Assembly: GCF_014042365.1 (NCBI RefSeq)
Contig: NZ_JACEZS010000018.1
Span: 55,512-119,511, forward strand
Origin: Rugamonas fusca
GTDB taxonomy: Bacteria; Pseudomonadota; Gammaproteobacteria; Burkholderiales; Burkholderiaceae_D
DNA length: 64,000 nucleotides
Direction: 5' to 3'
The translations under genes were made by a program, and so were the position numbers. The notes beneath the pieces were generated by a model. That model searched no databases, was not told the origin of the DNA, and saw only the letters and a list, made by a program, of their open reading frames with translations. Positions 1 to 7,911 of the stretch are shown piece after piece; within the stretch, counting starts at the first letter, position 1; every line of letters starts with the position of its first letter.

Positions 1-1
1 C

Positions 2-1930
2 CCCTTCGTCGTGATCGACCCGCGCGCCGGCCACGGCCCCGGCATCGGCGGCTCCAAGATCGACAGCGAGATCGGCATCGCGCTGCGCCAGGGCCACCCG
101 TGCTACTTCGTGATGTTCTTCCCGCAGCCGGTGCCGGGCCAGACGGTCGAATGCGTGACGGCGGCCGAGCGGGTATTCCTGGCCAAGGTCAACGCCCTGC
201 ATCCGGGCGACGCCGGCAAGCCTTTCGTGATCGGCAACTGCCAGGGCGGCTGGGCGCTGATGATGCTGGCCGCGCTGGAGCCGGAACTGGTGGGCCCCAT
301 CCTGCTGGCCGGTTCGCCGATCTCCTACTGGTCCGGGGTGCACGGCAAATACCCGATGCGCTACACGGGCGGCCTGCTGGGCGGCACCTGGCCCGCCTCG
401 CTGGCCGGCGACCTGGGCAACGGCAAGTTCGACGGCGCCCACCTGGTCAACAACTTCGAGCAGCTGGACCCGGCCAACACCTACTGGCACAAGCCCTACG
501 GCCTGTACGCCAAGGTCGACACGGAACGCCAGCGCTTCCTGGAGTTCGAGCGCTGGTGGGGCGGCCACTTCCTGCTCAACAAGGAGGAAATGGAGTGGAT
601 TACCCAGAACCTGTTCGTCGGCAACCGCCTGAGCGCCGGTGAAATCTTCCATGATGACGGCCGCAGCCAGGTCAACCTGCGCCACATCCGCTCGCCCATC
701 ATCGTGTTCGCCTCGTGGGGCGACAACATCACGCCGCCCCAGCAGGCGCTGAACTGGATCCCGGACCTGTACGCCAACGCCGGCGAGATCCGCGACAACG
801 AGCAGACCATCGTCTACTTCCTGCACGAGCACGTGGGCCACCTGGGCATCTTCGTGTCGGCCGGCGTGGCCAACCGCGAGCACACGGAACTGGCCAACGC
901 GCTGGACCTGATCGACGTGCTGCCGCCGGGCCTGTACGAAGCCATCATCACCGACACCCACCCGGACATGCCGGGCCTGGAATTTGCCAGCGGGCGCTAC
1001 GTGATCCGCTTCGAGCCGCGCGAAGTGAGCGACATCCTGGCGCTCGGTGAAGGGCGCGACGACGAGCGCGCGTTCGAAGTGGTGCGCCGCGTGGCCCAGG
1101 TCAACCAGGCCATGTACGACCGTTTCGTCTCGCCGGCCGTGCGCGCCATGTCCAACGAGACGACGGCCGCCGTCTACCGCAACCTGAACTGGGCGCGGCT
1201 GGAGCGGCACCTGATCTCGGACAGCAATCCCTTCGTCAAGGCCGTGGCGCCGCTGGCCGAAGCCGTGCGCGCCCAGCGCCGCCCGGTGGCGCCCGACAAC
1301 CCGCTGCTGCAGGCCGAACAACAGGCCAGCACCATGATCGGACAATTGTGGGACAGCTACCGCGACCTGCGCGACAGCGCCTGCGAGAACCTGTTCAAGG
1401 CCGTCTACGAATCGCCGCTGACGGCGGCGCTGGTGGGCCTGGCGCCCAACGCGCCGCACCTGAACCGTCCCCGTGGGCGCAGCCGCGAGCAGGACGAACT
1501 GCTGCGCCTGCGCCGCGCCGAACGCGAGACGTGGTTCGAACGGGGCAGCCAGGAATCGGGCTTCCTGCGGCTGGTGATCTACGTGGCCAGCGGCGTGGGC
1601 GTGGTGGACAAGCGGCCATACGACGGCATCCGCCAGCTGATGCGCGAACGGGGGCTGGACCAGACCATCACGCTGAACCAGCTCAAACACGCCGTCAACC
1701 TGCAGACCTACCTGGTACGGCTGGACGAAGAGCGCGCCCTGCAAGGCTTGCGCGTGCTGCTGCCCACGCTGGCCCAGCGGCGCGAAGCGCTGCACCTGGC
1801 GCGCGGCCTGCTGGCCCGCAGCGGGCCGATCAAGGAGGAAAAACGCTTGCGGCTGCAGCACGTGGCGGCCATCCTGCAGGTGGACGAGACGGCCGCCCCG
1901 GCCGTCAGCGAACCGGGGCCGGAGATGTAA
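2..1930 (+). CDS. DUF3141 domain protein (5' end outside window)
   Basis: The frame is open from the first bases of the window, so the start lies upstream and about 642 residues of the C-terminal part are seen. The visible part opens with a PFVVIDPRAGHGPGIGG stretch and continues with GHPCYFVMFFPQPVPGQT and a GNCQGGWALMML segment. The last resembles the nucleophile elbow region of alpha/beta hydrolases and PHA-synthase-like proteins, but with Cys-Gln-Gly-Gly where a Ser nucleophile is common. These stretches match what I know of DUF3141 proteins, which have no assigned reaction. A later HEHVGHLGIFVS segment could carry the catalytic His. The gene converges on the KirBac gene with only 14 bases between the two stops. 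The family call is fairly sure; the function is unknown. Confidence 0.8.
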   Translation, partial: PFVVIDPRAGHGPGIGGSKIDSEIGIALRQGHPCYFVMFFPQPVPGQTVECVTAAERVFLAKVNALHPGDAGKPFVIGNCQGGWALMMLAALEPELVGPILLAGSPISYWSGVHGKYPMRYTGGLLGGTWPASLAGDLGNGKFDGAHLVNNFEQLDPANTYWHKPYGLYAKVDTERQRFLEFERWWGGHFLLNKEEMEWITQNLFVGNRLSAGEIFHDDGRSQVNLRHIRSPIIVFASWGDNITPPQQALNWIPDLYANAGEIRDNEQTIVYFLHEHVGHLGIFVSAGVANREHTELANALDLIDVLPPGLYEAIITDTHPDMPGLEFASGRYVIRFEPREVSDILALGEGRDDERAFEVVRRVAQVNQAMYDRFVSPAVRAMSNETTAAVYRNLNWARLERHLISDSNPFVKAVAPLAEAVRAQRRPVAPDNPLLQAEQQASTMIGQLWDSYRDLRDSACENLFKAVYESPLTAALVGLAPNAPHLNRPRGRSREQDELLRLRRAERETWFERGSQESGFLRLVIYVASGVGVVDKRPYDGIRQLMRERGLDQTITLNQLKHAVNLQTYLVRLDEERALQGLRVLLPTLAQRREALHLARGLLARSGPIKEEKRLRLQHVAAILQVDETAAPAVSEPGPEM

Positions 1931-1944
1931 AGGCGTGCCGCCGC

Positions 1945-2898
1945 TTAGCCGGGATGGGCCACGGCGGCGCCGGGCATGGTGCCGCCTTCGCTGCCATCGG
2001 GATAGATGTCGTGGAACTTGCTGAAGTCGAGGATGCGCAGGTCGCCTTCCTGCTTGTCGGACAGGATGTCGGCGAAGTGGTGGTTGAAGAAGATGTGCTC
2101 GGCCGAATAGCTCTGGCGCGCGTGGACGAAGTCATTGAGCGTGTCGTCCGTGCCGGACACGCCCACCGTCAGCGTCGTCCCCTCGTTGATCAGGTCCTGG
2201 CGCGTCTTGCCCCACAGCGGGCTGCTCTCGTCGATGCGGTGCATGATGGTCCACGTGAGCGCGAACACGGTGGTCTGGTCGCGTTCCAGCTTGAGATCGT
2301 AGAAGCGAGTGAACAACTGGCCCTCCTGGGTCGTCTCGCGCCGCACCAGCGAGGCCCGCACGGACGCTTCCAGGATCAGGTTGGAGCGTTCGTTCCCGGC
2401 CCGCAGCATCAGCGTGGGCACGCCATTGAACGGCGTGATAACGGCCGAATCGGAAAACATGATGCGCGACGTGGGCCGCGAGAAGCGCGCGAACAGCAGG
2501 CCCGTGACCACCGCCACCTCCACCATGCCCAGCATGATCTCGATGGACGCCACCACGTGGCCGTAGGTGCTGCCCGGATTCATGTAGCCATAGCCCACCG
2601 TGGCCAGCGTCTCGATCGAGAAGAACACGGTATCGAGGTAAGAGTCCGGGCGGGCGTTGGCGACGGAGCCGGGCACCAGGTAGAACGCGCTGGCGAACAG
2701 CAGGTTGGTCAGCACGTAGATGGTGGAAAACAACAGGAAGAAGCGGGTCCACGTGAGCGTCAGCATCCAGTGGTAGATGTCGGCCCAGTACCAGCGCGGC
2801 AGGCCGATGCGCTTGATGCGCGAATTGCCCATGCGGAAGGTGCCCCGCTCGGCGCCCACCTTGGGCCGCAACGGCCCCTTGACTGGCTCTGCGCTCAT
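1945..2898 (-). CDS. Inward-rectifier type potassium channel (KirBac family)
   Basis: This 317-residue inner-membrane protein should form a tetrameric K+ channel. An N-terminal slide-helix-like segment (about residues 35-50) precedes TM1 (about 52-74). The pore helix and selectivity filter TVGYG are at residues 100-104, and TM2 spans about 117-137. The remaining half is the cytoplasmic immunoglobulin-like Kir domain, with the typical FSRPTSRIMFSDSAVI entry and LMLRAGNERSN strand. It is the last gene of the smc-zipA-ligA-galU-def run, starting 10 bases after def stops, so it is probably cotranscribed. That placement has no obvious functional logic. It has the two-TM topology and filter of KirBac rather than of voltage-gated channels. 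Confidence 0.9.
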   Translation of the reverse strand: MSAEPVKGPLRPKVGAERGTFRMGNSRIKRIGLPRWYWADIYHWMLTLTWTRFFLLFSTIYVLTNLLFASAFYLVPGSVANARPDSYLDTVFFSIETLATVGYGYMNPGSTYGHVVASIEIMLGMVEVAVVTGLLFARFSRPTSRIMFSDSAVITPFNGVPTLMLRAGNERSNLILEASVRASLVRRETTQEGQLFTRFYDLKLERDQTTVFALTWTIMHRIDESSPLWGKTRQDLINEGTTLTVGVSGTDDTLNDFVHARQSYSAEHIFFNHHFADILSDKQEGDLRILDFSKFHDIYPDGSEGGTMPGAAVAHPG

Positions 2899-2908
2899 CG
2901 TGCCCCGC

Positions 2909-3445
2909 TCAATCGTCGTCGTTGGGATCGCGGTCAGGGAACATCACGTCGGTGAAGCCGAACCGGGAGAAGTCCTTGATGCGCATCGGGTACAGGATGC
3001 CGTGCAGGTGGTCCACCTCGTGCTGCACCACGCGCGCGTGGAAGCCATCCACCTCGCGCACGATGGGCTGGTTGAACTGGTCCACGCCCACGTAGCGCAA
3101 CCGGGTCCAGCGCGGCACGCTGGCGCGCAGGCCGGGCACGGACAAGCAGCCCTCGTAGCCTTCCTCCTGTTCGTCCGACAGCGGCGTGAGCACGGGATTG
3201 ATCAATACCGTTTCCGGTACCTGGGGCGCGTCCGGATAGCGCGTGTTCTGCTTGAAGCCGTAGATCACCAGTTGCAGGTTGACGCCGATCTGCGGCGCGG
3301 CCAGGCCGGCCCCATTGGCCGCGTGCATGGTGTCGAACATGTCGGCGATCAGGCGTTCCATGGCCGGCGTGCCGAATTCGCGCACCGGCTCGGCCACCCG
3401 CAGCAAACGCGGATCGCCCATCTTGAGGATCTCGCGCACGGTCAT
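2909..3445 (-). CDS. def: Peptide deformylase
   Basis: Removes the N-formyl group from nascent proteins in the cytosol; a metal enzyme of 178 residues. All three family motifs are visible: GAGLAAPQIG (about residues 45-54), EGCLSVP with the metal ligand Cys100, and QHEVDHLHG with ligands His142 and His146 and catalytic Glu143. The start ATG overlaps the galU stop by four bases (ATGA), which supports translational coupling and this start. It is longer than the shorter alphaproteobacterial type and lacks any C-terminal targeting tail. Here it is not next to fmt, its common partner, so this may be one of two deformylase genes in the genome (inference). Confidence 0.95.
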   Translation of the reverse strand: MTVREILKMGDPRLLRVAEPVREFGTPAMERLIADMFDTMHAANGAGLAAPQIGVNLQLVIYGFKQNTRYPDAPQVPETVLINPVLTPLSDEQEEGYEGCLSVPGLRASVPRWTRLRYVGVDQFNQPIVREVDGFHARVVQHEVDHLHGILYPMRIKDFSRFGFTDVMFPDRDPNDDD

Positions 3446-4368
3446 GGCTGGCCCCCGGCCTGCTCGCCTTGCTGCTCACTTTTAAGCTGGCACTGGACTT
3501 CGCGCAGGAAGGTGCAATAGGCGTCGCCGATTTCGGCGTGCTTCAAGCCCATGGCGGTGGTCGCCTTCAGGTAGCCCAGCTTGGAGCCGCAGTCGTAGCG
3601 CTGGCCCTGGTAGCGGTAGGCCAGCACACGTTCATCCTTCATCAGGGCGGCGATACCGTCCGTGAGCTGGATCTCGCCGCCGGTGCCGGCGCCGATGTGC
3701 TCCAGGTAGTCGAAGATGCGGCCCGACAGCACGTAGCGCCCCACCACGGCCAGCGTGGACGGCGCGTCGTCCGGCTGCGGCTTTTCCACGATGCCGTGCA
3801 CCAGTTCCAGGTTGGGCTGGTAGGCCGAGGCGCTGACGATACCGTAGTGCTTGGTTTCGTTGCGCGGCACGTTCTGCACCGCCAGCACGCTGCAGCGCTC
3901 GTAGGCGTACAAGTCCGTCATCTGGGCCAGCACAGGCTTGACGCCGTCGGGCGTGTCCATGAAATCGTCAGCCAGCAGCACGGCGAACGGGTCGTCGCCC
4001 ACCACGGGACGGGCGCACAACACGGCATGGCCCAGGCCCAGCGGCGCGGACTGGCGGATGTAGATGCAGTTGACGTGCTTGGGGATCACGTTCTGGACGA
4101 ATTCGAGCAACCGGGTCTTGCCGGCCGCTTCCAGTTCCGATTCCAGCTCATAGGCCGTGTCGAAGTGGTCTTCGATGGCGCGCTTGTTGCGGCCCGTGAT
4201 GAAGATCATCTCCGTGATGCCGGCCGCCACCGCCTCTTCCACCGCATACTGGATCAGCGGCTTGTCCACGATGGGCAGCATTTCCTTGGGCTGGGCCTTG
4301 GTCGCGGGCAGGAACCGGCTGCCCAGTCCTGCCACCGGGAATACTGCCTTGGTAATTTTCTTCGTCAT
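3442..4368 (-). CDS. galU: UTP--glucose-1-phosphate uridylyltransferase
   Basis: Makes UDP-glucose from UTP and glucose-1-phosphate for exopolysaccharide, LPS and trehalose-type pathways. The 308-residue protein begins with the nucleotidyltransferase signature VAGLGSRFLPATKAQPKEM (about residues 13-31), followed by the DKPLIQYAVEEA segment. LADDFMD (about residues 132-138) carries the metal-binding acidic residues, and VEKPQPDDAPS follows. Length and motifs fit bacterial GalU. The start overlaps the ligA stop by four bases, and its own stop overlaps the def start. It is therefore embedded in the smc operon and probably lacks its own strong promoter. Confidence 0.95.
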   Translation of the reverse strand: MTKKITKAVFPVAGLGSRFLPATKAQPKEMLPIVDKPLIQYAVEEAVAAGITEMIFITGRNKRAIEDHFDTAYELESELEAAGKTRLLEFVQNVIPKHVNCIYIRQSAPLGLGHAVLCARPVVGDDPFAVLLADDFMDTPDGVKPVLAQMTDLYAYERCSVLAVQNVPRNETKHYGIVSASAYQPNLELVHGIVEKPQPDDAPSTLAVVGRYVLSGRIFDYLEHIGAGTGGEIQLTDGIAALMKDERVLAYRYQGQRYDCGSKLGYLKATTAMGLKHAEIGDAYCTFLREVQCQLKSEQQGEQAGGQP

Positions 4369-6770
4369 GCCACACTTCCATTGTCTGTTGCGGCAGCCGC
4401 CGCGGGCTGCCCATGTAACGCCAATAATGCCAGCAAGCCCGCTTCGTCGAGGATCGCCAGATCAAGTTCCTGCGCTTTGGCCAGCTTGCTGCCGGCGTCG
4501 GCCCCGGCCACCACGTAGCCCGTCTTCTTGGACACGGAACCGGCCACGCGGCCGCCGGCCGCCTCGATCAGGGCCGCCGCCTGGTCGCGGCTCAGGTTGG
4601 GCAAGGTGCCCGTCAGGACAAAGGTCTTGCCGCTCAAGGCGCTTTCCACCACGGCGGCCGCGGCCGGCATCTGCGCCAGCAGGTCCGTGCGCAAGGCATC
4701 CAGCGCCAGCAGCTGTTCGCGGTGGCCGGGCTGCTCCATCCAGTCGCGCAGCGCCTCGGCCACGGCGGCCGGCAGGCCGAACACGTCGAAGATCTTCAGG
4801 TAGGCCAGCGCTTCCAGCGTGACGCCCTGCTCCACCAGCTGCTTGCTGCGCGGCTCCGTCAACTTGGGAATGGCCAGCGCGGCCAGCAGCTTGACCGTAT
4901 CGAGCCGCTCGCGCAGCTTGGCGCTGGGCGCATGTTCGCCCTGCGGCTGCACGCCTTCGGCCAGCAGCGCATCGATGGCTTGCTGGTTTTTGGGTTCGGC
5001 GAAAAAATCCGCGATCGATTCTGCCACCGTGCCGCCGATATCAGGCAGCACGCGCAGCAGCGCCACGGGCGCGCGCCGCACCAGCTCGAAGCGGCCCAGC
5101 CATTCGGCCAGGGTCTTGGCCGTCGATTCGCCCACGTGGCGGATGCCGAGCGCGAACAACAGCCGTTCCAGCGGCGGGCGCTTGGCGGCGGCGATCGCCT
5201 CCAGCAGGTTCTCGGCCCACTTGGTGGCCACCTTGCCTTGCTGGACAGTCTCGGGCGTGGTGCCGTCGCGCTCATCGGCCAGCCGCTTCATTTTCAGCAG
5301 GTCGTCCAGCGTGAGCCGGTACAGGTCCGACACGCCGTGCACCAGGCCCGCTTCCACCAGGTTGTCGATGTAGCGGTCGCCCAGGCCTTCGATGTCCATC
5401 ATGCGGCGGCCGGCGAAGTGGCGGATCGCCTCCTTGCGCTGGGCCGAGCAGAACAACCCACCCGAGCAGCGGGCGATGGCTTCATCTTCCTCGCGCACCA
5501 CGTGCGAACCGCACACGGGGCAATGCTTGGGCAGCTCGTATGGCGGCGGCGCCGGCTGCGGGCGCTTGTCCAGCACCACGGCCAGCACTTCGGGAATCAC
5601 GTCGCCGGCGCGGCGCACGATCACCGTGTCGCCCACGCGCACATCCTTGCGGCGCACTTCGTCCTCGTTGTGCAGCGTGGCGTTGGTGACGTTGACGCCC
5701 CCGACGAAGACAGAGGCCAGCCGCGCCACGGGCGTGATGGCGCCCGTGCGACCCACCTGCACTTCGATCGCCTGCACCGTCGTCAGCGCTTCCTCGGCCG
5801 GGAACTTGTGGGCCAGCGCAAAGCGGGGCGCGCGCGACACGTAGCCAAGCACGCGCTGGTCCTGCAGCCGGTTGGCCTTGTACACGACGCCGTCGATTTC
5901 ATAGGGCATGTTGGGACGGTTGGCGCCGATGGTGCGGTAGTAGCCCAGCAAGCCATCGACGCCATGCACGACAGAGGCCTCGCGCGCCACGGGCAGGCCC
6001 AGCGTGCGGTACCAGTCCAGCAGCGCCGAATGGGACTCGGGCATGGGCGCCCCTTCCAGCGCGCCGATGCCGTAGGCGAAAAAGCTCAGCTTGCGCTGGC
6101 TGGTGATGCGCGAATCGAGCTGGCGCAAGGTGCCGGCCGCCGCATTGCGCGGATTGACGAATTCCTTGTGGCCGGCGGCGCGCTGGCGCTCGTTCATGCG
6201 CTCGAAATCGGCCTTGAACATCAGCACTTCGCCGCGCACGTCGAGCACGGCCGGCGGATGGGGCGTGTCCAGGCGCAGCGGGATGCTGCGGATGGTCTTG
6301 ACGTTGGCCGTCACATCCTCGCCCGTGTAGCCATCGCCGCGCGTGGCGGCCTGCACCAGCACGCCATCGACGTAGCGCAGGTTGATGGCCAGGCCGTCGT
6401 ACTTGACCTCGGCCGCGTATTCGACCTGCACCGCATCCAGCCCTTCGCGCACGCGGCGGTCGAAGTTGACGATGTCCTCATCGTTGAAACCGTTGTTCAG
6501 CGACAGCATGGGCACGGCGTGCGTGACCTGCTCGAACTGGGGCAGCGGCGGCGCGCCCACGCGCAAGGTGGGCGAGTCGGGCTGGGCCAGCTCGGGATGG
6601 GCCGCCTCCAGTTGCTGCAATTCCAGGAACAGCTTGTCGTACTCCGCGTCCGGGATGGTGGGCGCGTCCAGCACATGATAGGCGTGCAGGTGCTTGTTCA
6701 GCTCCGCGCCCAGGGCGGCCATCCGGGCCGCCACTGCCGTCATGTCCGTGTTGTGTTGCGTATTGCTCAT
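4365..6770 (-). CDS. ligA: NAD-dependent DNA ligase with extra HhH-like segment
   Basis: Seals nicks in DNA using NAD+. The start is taken at the MSNTQ methionine, 10 bases after the zipA stop, because the frame upstream lies inside zipA; this gives 801 residues. The Ia domain is N-terminal. Adenylation motif KYDGLA has active Lys at 123. The OB fold contains VGRTGAITPVA. A four-Cys zinc finger (CPVCG...C...C) is followed by a helix-hairpin-helix domain, and a BRCT domain starts near residue 711. The protein is more than 100 residues longer than E. coli LigA (671). About residues 608-710 are extra and look like a second copy of the preceding LLFALGI...FFAEPKNQQAI half of the HhH domain. A smaller insert (ADERDGTTPETV region) sits within the HhH domain. 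All catalytic motifs are intact, so it should be active. Confidence 0.95.
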   Translation of the reverse strand: MSNTQHNTDMTAVAARMAALGAELNKHLHAYHVLDAPTIPDAEYDKLFLELQQLEAAHPELAQPDSPTLRVGAPPLPQFEQVTHAVPMLSLNNGFNDEDIVNFDRRVREGLDAVQVEYAAEVKYDGLAINLRYVDGVLVQAATRGDGYTGEDVTANVKTIRSIPLRLDTPHPPAVLDVRGEVLMFKADFERMNERQRAAGHKEFVNPRNAAAGTLRQLDSRITSQRKLSFFAYGIGALEGAPMPESHSALLDWYRTLGLPVAREASVVHGVDGLLGYYRTIGANRPNMPYEIDGVVYKANRLQDQRVLGYVSRAPRFALAHKFPAEEALTTVQAIEVQVGRTGAITPVARLASVFVGGVNVTNATLHNEDEVRRKDVRVGDTVIVRRAGDVIPEVLAVVLDKRPQPAPPPYELPKHCPVCGSHVVREEDEAIARCSGGLFCSAQRKEAIRHFAGRRMMDIEGLGDRYIDNLVEAGLVHGVSDLYRLTLDDLLKMKRLADERDGTTPETVQQGKVATKWAENLLEAIAAAKRPPLERLLFALGIRHVGESTAKTLAEWLGRFELVRRAPVALLRVLPDIGGTVAESIADFFAEPKNQQAIDALLAEGVQPQGEHAPSAKLRERLDTVKLLAALAIPKLTEPRSKQLVEQGVTLEALAYLKIFDVFGLPAAVAEALRDWMEQPGHREQLLALDALRTDLLAQMPAAAAVVESALSGKTFVLTGTLPNLSRDQAAALIEAAGGRVAGSVSKKTGYVVAGADAGSKLAKAQELDLAILDEAGLLALLALHGQPAAAAATDNGSVA

Positions 6771-6780
6771 TACCCTGCTT

Positions 6781-7911
6781 TCAGCTGAACACGCGCAGCG
6801 CGCGCGAGGAACCGGCCGGGATATCGGACGCTTCCATCTCGGCGTAGAAATCCTGCACCTGGCCCTTGATTTCTTCCAGTGCCGCATCGCTGAGCGGCGT
6901 GTTGTAATCGTCGACGATGGTCGCGTCCAGCCGCGCCACCAGCGACTTGGCGCACGCCACCATGGCGCCGAAGCCGTCGCGGGCCGGCGCCACGCAGGGC
7001 ACGTCCAGCAGCAGCGTCAGGCGCGACGTGGTTTCCTCGGCCAGCGTGACGTTGGTCGACAGCGAGAACAGGTAGCCGCCCTCGCCGTCCGGCATCACGA
7101 AGCGGCCATCGGGACGCACGTCGAAACCTTTCTTTTCCAGCGCGCCCAGCAGCGTGGCGATGGCCCATGGCGCGCCATTGCTTTGCAGGTTCACGCCCAG
7201 TTGCGCGTCGTGGCCGGCCACGAAACGGTGCAGGTTGCGGGCCTCGGCCATCACCTCGATCATGTCCGGGATTTCCGGCTCGGCGCCGATCTCGTCGGCC
7301 ATGGCGCGCAGGCGCGTGACCAGTTCCGAATATTCCAGCTCGTTCAGTGCCGTGGTGCGGCTGGCCAGCTGCACGCCACCTTGCAATTTCGTATAGACCC
7401 CGCCGTGGACGATAGGTTCCCAGTCGCCGCTGACGGCCAGGCCAATGAAGTGCACCGGCTTGTTGCCCACCAGCCGCAACGTTTGCAGCACGGGCAGGAT
7501 TTTTTCGCCGCGCACGGGCGTTTCCAGCGCCAGCGGCAGCAGGCAGTCGATCAGCGGATCGACCAGGTTGGTGGCTTGCTCGGCCAGGCTGGCCGCCGTT
7601 TCCGCCGTGGGGGCGGCGGGCGCGGCCTGGCCGTCGCCGTACTGGGCTTGGCCGGCGACGGCGCTCAAGGCGGCGGCCGCGGCCGTCGCTTCGCCGCCAG
7701 CCACGCCGGGCGCCGCACCATCGAGCGAGAAGCTCGGTTCCTGGCGCGGCACAGGAGCGTCGCCGGCGCGCATCAGCACGTCGTCATGGTCGGAGGCGAA
7801 CGCCCGTTCCACGCTTTTCTTGGCCTTGTACTCCTGCCACTTGTTGTAGCTGAACACACCGACGATGAACACGCCACCGGCGCCGATTAAACTCAGTTGA
7901 AGATCTGTCAT
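6781..7911 (-). CDS. zipA: Cell division protein ZipA (FtsZ-binding)
   Basis: An inner-membrane anchor that tethers FtsZ polymers at the division site. The 376-residue protein has an N-terminal TM (about residues 5-21, LSLIGAGGVFIVGVFSY). A charged segment and an Ala/Pro-rich linker follow (about 55-125). The C-terminal globular FtsZ-binding domain starts around LPLALETPVRGEKILPV and includes the KPVHFIGL strand. The betaproteobacterial protein is diverged from E. coli ZipA but keeps topology and length. It overlaps smc by four bases and is followed after 10 bases by ligA, the conserved smc-zipA-ligA order of Burkholderiales. Confidence 0.88.
   Translation of the reverse strand: MTDLQLSLIGAGGVFIVGVFSYNKWQEYKAKKSVERAFASDHDDVLMRAGDAPVPRQEPSFSLDGAAPGVAGGEATAAAAALSAVAGQAQYGDGQAAPAAPTAETAASLAEQATNLVDPLIDCLLPLALETPVRGEKILPVLQTLRLVGNKPVHFIGLAVSGDWEPIVHGGVYTKLQGGVQLASRTTALNELEYSELVTRLRAMADEIGAEPEIPDMIEVMAEARNLHRFVAGHDAQLGVNLQSNGAPWAIATLLGALEKKGFDVRPDGRFVMPDGEGGYLFSLSTNVTLAEETTSRLTLLLDVPCVAPARDGFGAMVACAKSLVARLDATIVDDYNTPLSDAALEEIKGQVQDFYAEMEASDIPAGSSRALRVFS

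Noticed and set aside
4722..6788. A 688-codon open frame opposite ligA
   Set aside because: Shadow frame with low-complexity His/Arg/Gln composition.
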